Below, in pieces: positions 1 to 10,079 of a DNA stretch of 64,000 nt (the stretch's first letter is position 1; each line of letters starts with the position of its first letter). Location of the stretch: the NCBI RefSeq assembly GCF_022458985.1, contig NC_061771.1, forward strand, positions 31,821,764-31,885,763. Direction: 5' to 3'. The notes under the pieces are model-generated. The model was not told the origin of the DNA. It searched no databases and worked only from the letters and a program-made list of their open reading frames with translations. The position numbers and the translations under genes were made by a program. This DNA comes from Mugil cephalus. Lineage: Eukaryota > Chordata > Actinopteri > Mugiliformes > Mugilidae.

Positions 1-1062
1 TCAGACTCCGGGATCTACCCCTCCGGCTTCACCATGGCTCTCTGCGCGTCTCCTCACTCCTCCACCACAAAGACGAAATCCACAAAATCCTCCTTTTACT
101 TGCGTGTTTTTTAAAAACAACAAAACACGCAACCCACGCATAGAGGAGCCGCCTCCTCTAATAACTGGAGGAAATAAACTGTGCCATCATAAGTTGTTAT
201 TATTATTATTTTTAGTCCGGATCTATCCTACCGCGTCCATCTTCATCTTCACGGGTGGAAAAACTTTGTGTTGAAGCTTGTAGAGGGAGAGAGTGGGAGG
301 ACCTTCACTCCCCCTCCTCCTCCTCCTCCTCCTCCTCCTAACCCTGCTCCCCCTCCTCTTTACTTCTTCCACTTGTCCCCCTTTCTTTACCTCCATCTCC
401 TCCACTTCCTCTTCCTCCTCCTTCCCTCCTTCCCCCTTTCTTCTCCTTGTTCTATTTCTTCTCCTTTCCCCTTACTCCTCCTCCTCCTCGTATTCATCCC
501 TTCCCTCCTTCTCCTCCTCTTCTTTACTCCTGCTCTTGCCCCTCTTCATCCTCTTCCTCCTCCTTTTCCCTCTCCTCATCCTCCTCTTCCTATTCCTCCT
601 CCCCCTCCTCCTCCTATTCCTATTCCTCGTCCCCCTCTTCTTTTCTTCCTCCTCCTCCTCGTCCTCCTCCCCACGCACCGTGGACAACATTAACACAGGC
701 TCCCATAAGCATTTCACAGTTTTATATACTCTACTGCTTTTATTCTACTATTTGTATTTGATTATTAAATAAATGCAAAATGTTTTATTGAATGTGTTTG
801 TCATTTGTTGTGGTGAAATGCTGCCGCCTGGTGGTATTAAATGATAAATGCATTTCATTTTTTAACGAGGCGCCAGATTAAATAAAACTAATAATAATAG
901 TAATGATAAAAATGAAGTCAATTTTTGCGTAATATAAACTAATTAATGTTTTAAGTTGGTATATATTCGTTAATTTCGTTCCACCGCAAAAGAAACACTC
1001 GCAGATCGCGGTCTAAAAAGGGAACTATTTTATGTGTAGTAACACAAGGCGCAGTCATCCCA
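1..1062. other. Spacer with polypyrimidine tract, no gene seen
   Basis: No convincing coding exon was found. Open frames at 223-772 on both strands are by-products of a CT-rich low-complexity tract and encode only Pro/Leu/Ser or Glu/Arg/Lys runs. A CTCF-like core motif on the minus strand lies at 821-834. Confidence 0.6.
299..671 (+). repeat. Polypyrimidine (CTC/CTT)n low-complexity tract
   Basis: About 370 bases are almost entirely C and T on the plus strand, built from imperfect CTC, CCT and CTT triplets with few purine interruptions. It resembles a decayed trinucleotide microsatellite. Polypurine-polypyrimidine tracts of this length can adopt triplex (H-DNA) form; that is inference here. 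Confidence 0.9.
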
Positions 1063-1135
1063 GGCTCCATAGCTCAGGGGTTAGAGCACTGGTCTTGTAA
1101 ACCAGGGGTCGCGAGTTCAAATCTCGCTGGGGCCT
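1063..1135 (+). tRNA. tRNA-Thr (anticodon TGT)
   Basis: A 73-base cloverleaf can be folded by eye. The acceptor stem is GGCTCCA paired with TGGGGCC (one G-T pair), with discriminator base T at 1135. The anticodon stem CTGGT/ACCAG encloses the loop CTTGTAA, giving anticodon TGT at 1096-1098, which reads threonine ACA codons. The T arm contains the standard GTTCAAATC box B, and box A is also intact. A T run starting at 1144, eight bases downstream, would terminate RNA polymerase III. There is no intron. All stems pair, so it looks functional rather than a SINE head or pseudogene. Confidence 0.93.
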
Positions 1136-1469
1136 GCACTTCGTTTTTTTTTTTTTTTTTTTTTTAAATAAATTTCTTTATTACTTTCTTTTAAAGTTTA
1201 TACTTATTTATATAAATTACCACTTTTTAATCGATTTAAACAATATAAACGAACGTGCAGTACAATAGCCACATATCTTTACCACAAGCACATTTCAAAT
1301 ACAACAATCGTGCACTAAATCTTAATTTTGGCCCTGCTATTCAACATTAGCTTCAAATGGATAATAAAATCAAACAACAATTCATCAACATTACCATCAG
1401 CCAATGTGAGAGAGGCCTTTAGCTGCTTAGAAGTTCCTCTGGTTCCTCTGGTTCCTCTCCCACTATGAT

Positions 1470-1605
1470 GGAGTGATGTTGTCATCTTCAGTCTGTCTGA
1501 CTCTCTGTGGATTATTTGTGGCTTCCAAACTCTTTAGAGATGTTTGTGGAACCTTTTCCAGCCTGATGACCTAGAGGTTCAGTTCCCTGATAATATGTAA
1601 TAGGA
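1470..1605 (+). mobile_element. Tc1-like transposon fragment
   Basis: This stretch matches 18200-18290 almost word for word (for example TCTGTCTGACTCTCTGTGG, then CCTTTTCCAGCCTGATGA). It belongs to the 5' half of a Tc1-type element whose 3' half occurs elsewhere in the window (13.6 kb and the lectin introns). It is too short and degraded to encode anything. Confidence 0.55.
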
Positions 1606-2572
1606 TTGATTGGGTTCTTTTCATTCATCTAAAACTTGTGAGATTTTCTTTCTAAATTTTACATTTCTCACCAATGTTGTGACAAGTCTCATGTTGAGAA
1701 CCCTGGTACGTCTCCAGGAAATTAAAGCAAGGGAAGAGAGAAATGATGGTCACACCACAGCGAAATAAATTGCAAACCTTTACATATTTAATGACACCCA
1801 AACATTTACACATATTTAAACACTGGAACATGTAACGAGAGAATGCAAATAAGCAAAATATCTGTTTTGGCTGTGCAGCCTACACATAGATCCAACTACA
1901 TCCAAACACACGCAAACATGACTCTGTAATATATATACTTTACATCTGTTCACAGTTCTTTGATATTTAATTGAGAACAATGAATGAATGATATTACAAG
2001 AACATTACACTCAGATTTGTAAAATGTTGAGGAGGAGGGATTAAGACATTGCAGGCGTGCTTCAACTGAACAAGCATGAAAAGGTGCAAACCAACATTTA
2101 CCAATCAACGCGTCTCTGAGAAGGCCACTCATCATGACACTTGATTACTGGAGTATTTAAAGTGCTTAAAAAGATTATCTGTTTGCAGATTATACGTGTC
2201 ATCCTATTCACAGTAAGAAAAGAAGATTTTATTCCAGCTTTTCTGTGCACACGGTCAAAGAGTGGTTCTCGTAGCGGACAATCTATGGTAAAAAAAATTA
2301 AAAATAAATAAAAAAAAATAAATGTGTTGAGGCCAGAATTACACTTTTCAATTTTTTTTTTTTTTTTTTACCATTTTCTTATTATGACACATAGATGGGT
2401 ATTTTTTCAAAAGGCACAAAAGAAAGTAAGTAAAAGCCGAACCCAGTTACGATCAGTGCAACCACAGCTACACTCAGTTCATTGTAGATAAAATCTACTT
2501 CTCCTTCACTTCTTCTTAATATTGATTTATTTATAGCAGGAAACAGCTTCCTGCTGTGGCTCAAACAAAGAC

Positions 2573-3160
2573 ACTAAAGCCTCTTTCAGACCATTCGTCC
2601 AGAGTGATCTGAGCTCAAGTTTCCGCCTTAAAGTCCAGGTGTGAACCCTGATCTGGTCTCATTCCTTTGGTTAGTGTGAACACAATGAGTCCTGGTCCCA
2701 TTAAAGATTAAAGACCAGCTACTGACCAGAAGAGGAGTTTAACTCATTCATTCATCCTGAATAAGAGACGTCTGTTCATAAGTGATGAGACTTTTAAAAG
2801 ATTCTGGACCTGGAGCTGAGAATCAAACTGAACTAGAAACTAATCTGAACTAGAATCAACTCAGGAAATTAGTCATTTATTTCTGATCTAGTTCCTCTGA
2901 AGATGTAATAACCTTCCAGGGTTCAGGTCTAGTCTGAGTCTTTGTCTCTGAAATAAATTAGAACTTAGCGAGACTTTTCATCTTGTTCCTAAATCTGGAT
3001 CATGTCCCCAAGTCAACCACCCTGGTCCTGGTCCAGCGGTAGGTAGAGATCCGTTAGAGGCAATATTCCACTGACCACCACATGTGGAGACACATTAAGA
3101 CCAGATGTGAACACAGGGACTTAAAGATGGACAGGTGAGACTGGATCACTCAGACTTTGA
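2573..3160. repeat. Unclassified interspersed repeat, copy 1
   Basis: About 500-590 bases shared with 32478-32985 (reverse orientation) and 44950-45300. Shared landmarks include TCTTGTTCCTAAATCTGGATCATG, quoted here only by its core AATCTGGATCAT, and a block mentioning GGTAGGTAGAGATCC. No terminal repeats or coding potential were recognised, so the class is unknown. Confidence 0.65.
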
Positions 3161-3639
3161 GGTCTTTGAGAGTAGTGACAACCAACACAGTAAAACTCAC
3201 CTTAAAGCTCCATGAAGCTAAATGAAGCTGTGAATTCGGTAAGAAAAATCTAAATCTTGGGTCGTAAACAAACACTTAAAACTGGATGGTCGCGGAATTA
3301 AAAATCTGCTTTTAGAAGTAACATCAGATAAGAGTTACTTTCTTTCTTCAATTTCCGGATACTGGGCACCTGGACAGCACAGGTGCATTGTAATAATAGC
3401 GAGAGGTTTCCTCAGGTTCGGCCACAGCTCCATGTAAACCAGGTCTGCTACAAAGACCCATCTTACAACAGAACTCACAGGTGACATCTATGATCTCTAG
3501 GACAAACGGGAATTCTTCACAGGATACAGTTTTCTCTACTTGTCTCGAAGCTAGCGTGAATTTCAAATATAAAACGTGTTGGATAAGTGGCCATTCAGAG
3601 TCCAGATCAGCTCTGGCCGAGGTTGAACAGCGGTCTTGC

Positions 3640-6600
3640 CTACAGGCCACACTGAGACTGCTGCCGGTGTCTCCGGACGCTACACATTTGGCTGAAGGAC
3701 TGTCCGCAGCGTGAGCAGCTGTAGGGTTTCTCCTGTGTGTGGACTGTGCGATGCCTCTTCAGGTGACTCGACGAGATGAAACTCTTCCCGCAGAGCGAAC
3801 ACCGGTAGCGTCTCTCCCCCGTGTGGATGAGGAGGTGCACCCGCAGGTTGTTGGGCTGCGCAAAGCCCTTCCCACAGTGGGGACAGGTGTAGGGTCTCTC
3901 TCCCGTGTGAACTCTCTGGTGCAGCTCCAGGGCGGCGGCGCTCGGGAAGACGCGCCCGCACACGGCGCACACCACGGCTTCTTTAGGGGCGGCGACGCCG
4001 GCCCTGTAAGGCCGCCGCTGGCTGGTCGAGGTGGCGGAAGGAGCCGTGGCGGGGGGAGGAGGAGGTGGAGGAGGAGGAGGAGGAGGTGGTGGCGGCGGAG
4101 GAGGCGCAGCTACAACAGCGGCAGCAGCGGCCGCTATGTCGAAGGAGGCGGCGAAGGCTGCCATTTCGTGAGCGCCACTGGTGAAGAGCATGGTCGGGGG
4201 GCCGTCGAGACTGTCGCCTCCGCCTTGCGAGGGGAAGGAGGCGGAAGAGTGTTCTGTGTTCCCCAAACCGAGCTGCGCTACGGCGTACGCCGCACCAAGA
4301 TGGCTGACGCGCTCCTGCATCCACGCCAGATCCAGGCCCAGGCTGCTGAGGCGGTCGGGGCTGGGCTCGTCCGACGCCAACGGAGCAGACAGCTGAGATG
4401 GGTGGAGCTCGTCCTCACCGTCGTCCGTCTGGATCTCTGGCTTCAGGGCGCCGTCCGTTATCGTCCCTGGAAGGTCCCTGCGAACGGCCTCGGGGACGGG
4501 GACCCCCCCACCGCCGACCGTCAGACTGTTGTCCAGAGGCTTGGCCGTCTTGCGTTTGGCCCGAGGCCTGCAGGTGAGGTCCATGGTTGTGTCGGTGGGG
4601 GAGAAGGAAGGCTGGGTGGAGGACGCAAAGTTGGCGCCACTGGCGTCCAGGACCACATCAGGGGGGGGGCTCTCCTGGCTGGGCTCCAAGGCTGGGGAGG
4701 GACGGAGTTAAAGAGTTATGGGAAACTTTCAAAAGATTCTTTCGAAGGGATTCACTGCAAATCCATCTAGTCACAAGTCTACGTCAGTTCACACCTGGAT
4801 TTTCTTATATTTTCTTTATAAGTTAAAGATAAATTAAAAATAGAAAGAACTCATTTGATCCTTGGTTGAGAAGGTTATTTTTAAAGTTCAGTTCAGGTCT
4901 TTTTCTTTTTACTAAAAAATTATTACACGTTTAGAGAGATTCACATTGCACAGATGTGCAAGATAGATAGATAGAATAGAATGAAGAATAGAATAGGATA
5001 TTAGGGATGTTCCGATATTAGACTGTTTTTGCCGATATCCGTTACCACTAGCTGAAAATATTTGTGTCCAAAATCTTATAAATTATCGATTCGATAGAAC
5101 GATATGTTATCTCATGAAACAAATGGGGCCTTCCCGTATACCTGGGAAACAATCAGTCACAGCAGTAGACTCCTATGTGTAATATAACACAGTTTACTAC
5201 TCCAGCAAGTAGCCATCGTGGAGTTGCCCAAACTGAATAAATAGCGCACATTTAAACACCAAACCGCTCTGACTAACATGTCTGCTGAAAAATATATTTT
5301 TTCCATAGACAGACTGGCCTCATAATTACACATTTACTTTGAAGCCTGCGCCGTATCATGGACTCACCGGAACATTTCAGTTGAAATTGTAAATTCAGAT
5401 GTATTACTTTATTGAAGTTGACTTCCAGTGGACTTATTCGTATTTGTTTACATGTTATAGACTTTCAGGAAGCGATGATGTGGAGATGGCGGAGTGATAT
5501 ATTTAGTGATGAGTCCGCCGTGCTGTAATGCTGATTTGAGCACGTCCAATGTTATTGACCAATCAGATTGCTTGGTCGGAACTACTTGTTGTATGATGTT
5601 TGCGCCCCGTGAACCCCACGAACAGCAGCGGGAGCGCGCAGCAGCACAACCCGGGCATCTGTTTTAATTACCAGTGGTAAAAACCGATAATGACATGAAC
5701 AGATATTAAAAAAAAAAATAGGCTATAATCGGCGGATATTATCGGACAGCCCTATTATTTAGTTTTTCTTTGTCTGAACAAGGACAGACACTTTTTTTTT
5801 TCTACCAAAATGCGAAAATAAACAGAAATGTCGTCAGTAAATTGGAATCAGTGTCAGATGGGTTGAATTTGAAACGAAACAAAAATCAGATGGGGATAAA
5901 GTTTTCAGCTGTCTTGAGTTTGTTTAAGAATGTCAAGTAAAATTAAATAATATTTCACACAAGGACAGAAGCTTCCAATGTAATGACACAGCAACAAAAC
6001 CCTGATTCACTTCTTTAAAGAGCCCAACTCACCAGTGGAGAGGCCACACTCTGCCCGGATGTTCACCTCCACCTTGAGGTCCAGGTTGCAGTCGTTTCTC
6101 TCTTCGTTTTCCTGCTTCACTCGCGTCAACACCCTGACGTCCTCCTGCTGAACCTTTGAAGCGTGATGGAAGGGTTTGTCTTCGGAGGTGGCGGGAAGAG
6201 GCGACACCAGAGGCTGACGGTTGTCAGATCCTGAGAAAAACACAGGACACTGAGCAAAACCGCCATGAAGCTAAATGAACCATTGAGAGTTATTCATATC
6301 ACTCTTCTTCTACATGACTGTTTCATCTTGATCTTGAATTTGGACCATGGAGTGAAATCCTACATGCAACCAATGTTTAAAAACATGTGAACCAGCCCTT
6401 AAAAGTCCTTAAACAGAAGCTGTTTCTGTTTGGAAACGTCCATCATGAACACACAGCTTCATCTTGCCTTGTGTCCTCCAATGTACTCTGAGAATTTAGT
6501 CATTAATCCGGGGAGATGAGAGTTTGATGCTCAATTTGGCAAACTAGTGGCATGGCGTATTGTTGGGTTTAAAGGGGTTAATAAGGCCTTCAGCCTGTGT

Positions 6601-7957
6601 ATAACCTTGGGAAGAATCAAGAAGAATGTTACTTACGCTATCTCACCTTATCAATCGTTGTCTTTCGCTTCGCTACAGCTGCTCACAGACTAGGACGCAT
6701 TACACCCAAATATCTCACACGCTGGAGACCAGATGAAGCTAATCCGCTACACATAGAAACTCACTGACACATGAGAGGCACTACTCCTCCCCATTGTCTT
6801 ACGGGCGGAGTCTAGGTAGAATAAGATCACTGTACGTCCCTGAAGTGGGGCTTTTGGTTCTTTTTACCCCTAAGGTGAACTGACCGAAGGCTCAGCGCTG
6901 AATCAACATCTATTCTCTGTGAACCAAATAAATATCCAAAACGTGAGAAATTGACGCGTGATTTGTGCGTAGGTGAACTACCCTTTCCAAACGGTATAAA
7001 GATTCTGGGCTGAAGGAGAGGAAAAGATTCCTCCTTCACAGTATACTGGAGGATACTAGTGGCATATACTAATAGCAGGGTCTAGCATACTAGTGGCATA
7101 CGACAGCATGGTGTACTCTTGGCATGGCAAGACATACCAGTGGCATGGTGGAGCATACAAGTGGCAAGCTGTATGATTTCACAAACTAGTGGCATGGCAT
7201 ACACTTGCAAATGGTATTTACTGATGGTAGAGCCCAGCATACTAATGGCACGGGGCAGCATACTGACAGCGGTATCATAAACTGATGGCATACAAGTGCC
7301 ATCTTTTGTTCTGATAATAGGGTCCAGTACGCTTGTGGCATGATGTATCCTGGCATATACTAGTAGGATAAATTGATGGCATACAAGAGGCATGGCATGT
7401 CATGATATACTGATGACATGGGGTCTTTCAGGACCTCATTAGGACACAGATGCAGATCAGAACTGTCACTGCCACTTAACTGTCATCTCACAAACATCTC
7501 ACACACATATTTACATGTGCATGACAGTGTGTGCAGCTGCAGAGGCATGCCATCACTGAACATGCATGTCATGTGCCACTTTTGCTCTGATGGTGCTTCC
7601 ATATGCGATACATGATGTTGAGGTCCACATGGTGCAGGATCAAAGGTCATATTTCCTCATCCTAATGGTGACACCTGCCGCCGTGTATTTACCTCCGGCG
7701 GGTCCGAAATGATCCCGCTGGCTTCGTCTCCTCATCATCCTCCTCTCGTAGCTCCGCATCTTCACGTCCATGTCCCGCAGCTTCTGTCGCAAGGCGTCGT
7801 TCTCCTTCTCGCTCTTCTCCCGCTCCTGCTCCATCTGGGAGCGCAGCGCTGCGTAGCCGTCGTCCACCAGCTTGCATATCTCCGCCACGGCGGAATTGGC
7901 CAGTATCTCTATGATGGAGGCGATCTGCGCCTGGAAGCCGACGCAGTCCGCCATCAT
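3640..7957 (-). CDS. C2H2 zinc-finger protein, gene 1 (three exons)
   Basis: Probable nuclear DNA-binding transcription factor of 504 residues. Model: exon 1 at 7957-7693, exon 2 at 6230-6033, exon 3 at 4691-3640. Both introns are phase 1 with clean borders (GGAG/GTAAAT, TCAG/GATC, ACTG/GTGAGT, CCAG/CCTT), and the exons sum to 505 codons including the stop. Exon 1 encodes the conserved fish zinc-finger leader ([15 protein letters not shown]...VDDGYAAL), followed by a charged coiled-coil-like helix rich in Glu, Lys and Arg. Exon 2 is an acidic linker. Exon 3 has an Ala run and about 18 consecutive prolines (roughly residues 340-370), then four tandem fingers near residues 395-500. The first three are CX2C-X12-HX3H with TGE/TQE linkers; the last ends with Cys instead of a clean second His, a degenerate or C2HC finger. 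The start could equally be the second Met. Orthology to a named gene is not claimed. Confidence 0.85.
4050..4130 (-). repeat. Codon repeat encoding Pro and Ala runs in zinc-finger gene 1
   Basis: On the plus strand this is a GGA/GGT/GGC triplet tract; read on the minus strand it encodes an alanine run followed by about 18 prolines. It lies between the acidic region and the fingers. Such tracts are slippage-prone and usually length-polymorphic. Confidence 0.85.
5003..5757. mobile_element. Non-autonomous hAT-like DNA transposon
   Basis: The left end reads TAGGGATGTTCCGATATTA. The right end, reverse-complemented, reads TAGGGCTGTCCGATAAT, giving an imperfect terminal inverted repeat of about 17-19 bases. 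The 755-bp interior has no transposase frame. The TAGGG...CCGAT end is typical of fish hAT elements. No clean 8-bp target duplication was seen. It lies in intron 2 of zinc-finger gene 1. Confidence 0.6.
6561..7040. mobile_element. Solo LTR (fossil of an LTR element)
   Basis: A 480-bp block starts TGTTGGG and ends TTCACA, the TG...CA form of LTRs. It is flanked on both sides by the 4-base sequence GTAT (6557-6560 and 7041-7044), as expected of a target-site duplication. It interrupts a decayed minisatellite whose unit (ACTAGTGGCATGG) occurs on both sides. Family (retrovirus or Ty3-type) and direction are undetermined. No internal coding region remains. Confidence 0.6.
7041..7425. repeat. Decayed minisatellite, unit near ACTAGTGGCATGG
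   Basis: Variants of ATACTAGTGGCATGGC recur irregularly about every 15-35 bases through intron 1 of zinc-finger gene 1. One further copy at 6543-6556 lies beyond the solo LTR, so the array was longer before that insertion. Open frames here are accidental. Confidence 0.7.
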
Positions 7958-8105
7958 CGGTCCGTCAGGTCCGTCGGATCAGTCCACGCGCGCCGATAAC
8001 GTGAGAGGAAAGGAAAAGCTCGGACTTTAATTCACGCTGTCTGCAGGATCTTCTACTCTACCCATGAATGTTGTGGTTCTCTAAGGTGCGAGAGTCGCCT
8101 CCTGA

Positions 8106-8113
8106 TGACGTCA
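8106..8113. promoter_or_regulatory. Palindromic CRE (TGACGTCA)
   Basis: A perfect cAMP-response element lies about 150 bases upstream of the start codon of minus-strand zinc-finger gene 1, overlapped by an AGGTCA nuclear-receptor half-site. CREB/ATF binding is inferred from the motif and its promoter-proximal position. Confidence 0.5.
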
Positions 8114-8891
8114 GGTCATGTGTAACAGCAGTTTTATGACAGGAGCGTACTTCTGACCATTTAGCTCACCTGGCTAAACGGGCGAACCGTTGACTATATC
8201 ACTGTCTACAACACAGTGTCACCGGTTCGAAGCCAGCCGGTTACAATTATTCCCTCACCACCGTCGGAGCGTCAACCTTTTGATTTGTCATCTTTAATTA
8301 GAAAAGATTGTTTGTTTTTGTGAGTGTGTGTCCAGTTTACGTCTGTTTCAGACAGTTTCAGTTTTATGTCTTTCACCTCCTCTCTTCATGGCCAGTTAGC
8401 CAATTAGAGACAGAGATTGGATTATTATAACTCACTGTATTTTGGCCTGGACCACTCACTCATATCACGTATCCCCTGTCGTAGGTGTCTAGGCGGCTCT
8501 GATACCATTATAACCGAATTCTTTACGAATCAGAAGTATGAAGAACAACTTTACCATGTTAGTCCAGTAGAACAGATTAGTGGTGTCCATCTTACTGGCC
8601 AGTTTTACAAACTGTAATATTATTTTATTGGAAACTTGGGGATTTGGATTGAACTGAACAAACTAGAATTTTCCAGGCAGGTTGTTTATTTTATTTAATT
8701 ATTTTACATTTCAACACAGGTTGATTCCCAGCTACAAACTGTATGTGTCATTATTTTTCCACATTTTCAAAAAAAGCAAACCTTGAACTAATGTAAAGAC
8801 TTTCTTTTTCGATGAAAGCCTTTGGGAACAGCACAGTGACGGCGGATCCGAGACCGGACTGGAAGTAGCACCGCTGGAGTCCATTTCTAAG
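8114..8891. other. Intergenic, nothing recognised
   Basis: The spacer between the 5' end of zinc-finger gene 1 and the distal stop codon of zinc-finger gene 2. A degenerate tRNA-like stretch lies at 8161-8245. A 66-codon open frame at 8417-8617 has no recognisable features. Confidence 0.5.
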
Positions 8892-10071
8892 CTACTTGGT
8901 GCTGTGCACGGTTTGGTGTCTGATCAGGTTGCTGAGGAAGGAGAAGTTCTTGCCACATTTGGAGCAGTGGAACCTCTTCTCCCCGGTGTGGACGCTCTGG
9001 TGGACTTTCAAGTTGGTGGACGTGGAGAACTGCTTCCCGCAGTGGGCGCAGGGGAACGGCCTCTCGCCCGTGTGGACCATGCGGTGGCGCTTGAGGCTGC
9101 AGAACTGGCCGAAGCTTTTCCCGCACTGCCCGCACTGGTAGGGTTTCTCCCCCGTGTGGACGCGTTCGTGGATGCGCAGCTGGCACTGGTGGGCGTAGCG
9201 GCGTGAGCAGAAGGTGCAGCCGTAAGGGAGGCCGGACTCGGCCGAGCCGGAGTCCTGATTCCGACCATTTGCCGGTTGGTTTTGACTTGACAGGTTTTCC
9301 GTGTGCTGGTTTCGAGGCAACAAATCCTGGGTTTGCTGGTCCCGGGAGTCACCGGGGAGGCCGCTGAAGGTAGAAACACAGCCACCAAAGGCTGAACTAC
9401 CGTCAAACATCACACAGTCGCCTGGATCTTCACCCTGACGATACCGCGAACTAGCGCCCAGGAGGGGAGCCGCTTCATCGGTTCGGTCATTTCCAGGACG
9501 AAAGTTTATTGCAGTGAAGTCGAGGTCGGACGCTTGAGGAGTTTGAGAAGCTGCAGTGAAACCAGAGACCGACTTTGTTGCGTCACGGCTCAGTGATGAG
9601 TTTGCGGCGTCGTATACGGAGCAGGACGGCTGCTCCGTGTCTCCGACCTGCTGCCACTGAGAGGAGCTGTGGTCCTTTGAAGAGAAAACTACAACACAAA
9701 GACAGAAAAACATGGTTATTCTTTTCACAAAGTGTTGAAAGTGGACAAGTTGAACCCAACCAGCCTAATGAAACTATCATAGTCGTGTGTTTATTACATA
9801 TCTGGTGTAACTCAGAGTTCTGTTGGATTCAGGTCGGGACTTTGACTTGTTCCTCAACATTCATCTTGCTGTGTGTTTTTCTAGGTTTTGATATGAAAAA
9901 TCACCACACGGCTACAAAGATGAACACAGGAGGAGATATATTTAATTAATTTTAAACAGATTTAAAAAAAAATCCAGTTAGGGGTTCCTCAGAAAAATAA
10001 AAACAGCTGGTACCTTGCACTTCATCCATCTTTTCCTCCCAGCACTGAGGGCTGCTCGAATTTTCCTCGTC
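8892..10071 (-). CDS. Alternative distal terminal exons of zinc-finger gene 2 (four C2H2 fingers)
   Basis: Two exons: 10071-10014 (58 bases, an acidic linker starting DEENSSSPQ) and 9688-8892 (797 bases, with stop). Borders are TCCAG/GACGAG, GCAAG/GTACC and TTGTAG/TTTTC. The join is phase 1, and the first of these exons opens in phase 0. The last about 112 residues form four CX2C-X12-HX3H fingers with TGEK/R linkers, ending HSTK. No first exon of its own was found between 10.1 and 11.7 kb. However, the phase-0 acceptor fits the phase-0 donor at 13321 of the upstream gene, so an isoform using 15697-15425, 13437-13321 and these exons would give 414 residues. The alternative is an older separate gene that lost its 5' exons. 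Confidence 0.72.
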
Positions 10072-10079
10072 CTGGAAAG

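Larger units (their letters stand above)
1136..3639. other. Spacer with old repeats
   Basis: No coding exon is supported. It holds a Tc1-like fragment near 1470-1605, A/T homopolymers near 2285-2370, and a copy of an unclassified interspersed repeat at about 2573-3160. The part just below 3640 is probably the 3' untranslated region of the minus-strand zinc-finger gene. Confidence 0.6.

Noticed and set aside
223-772. Overlapping open frames on both strands in the CT-rich tract
   Set aside because: They consist of Pro/Leu/Ser or Glu/Arg/Lys runs from a simple repeat, have no domain and overlap in several frames.
3739-4770. Plus-strand 343-codon frame opposite the zinc-finger exon
   Set aside because: It is the antisense shadow of the GC-rich zinc-finger exon, whose splice borders and fingers are clear on the minus strand.
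8161-8245. tRNA-like stretch with TAGCTCACCTGG (box A) and GGTTCGAAGCC (box B)
   Set aside because: T-stem pairing fails at two positions, box spacing is too long, and no acceptor stem forms; at best a SINE head or decayed tRNA.
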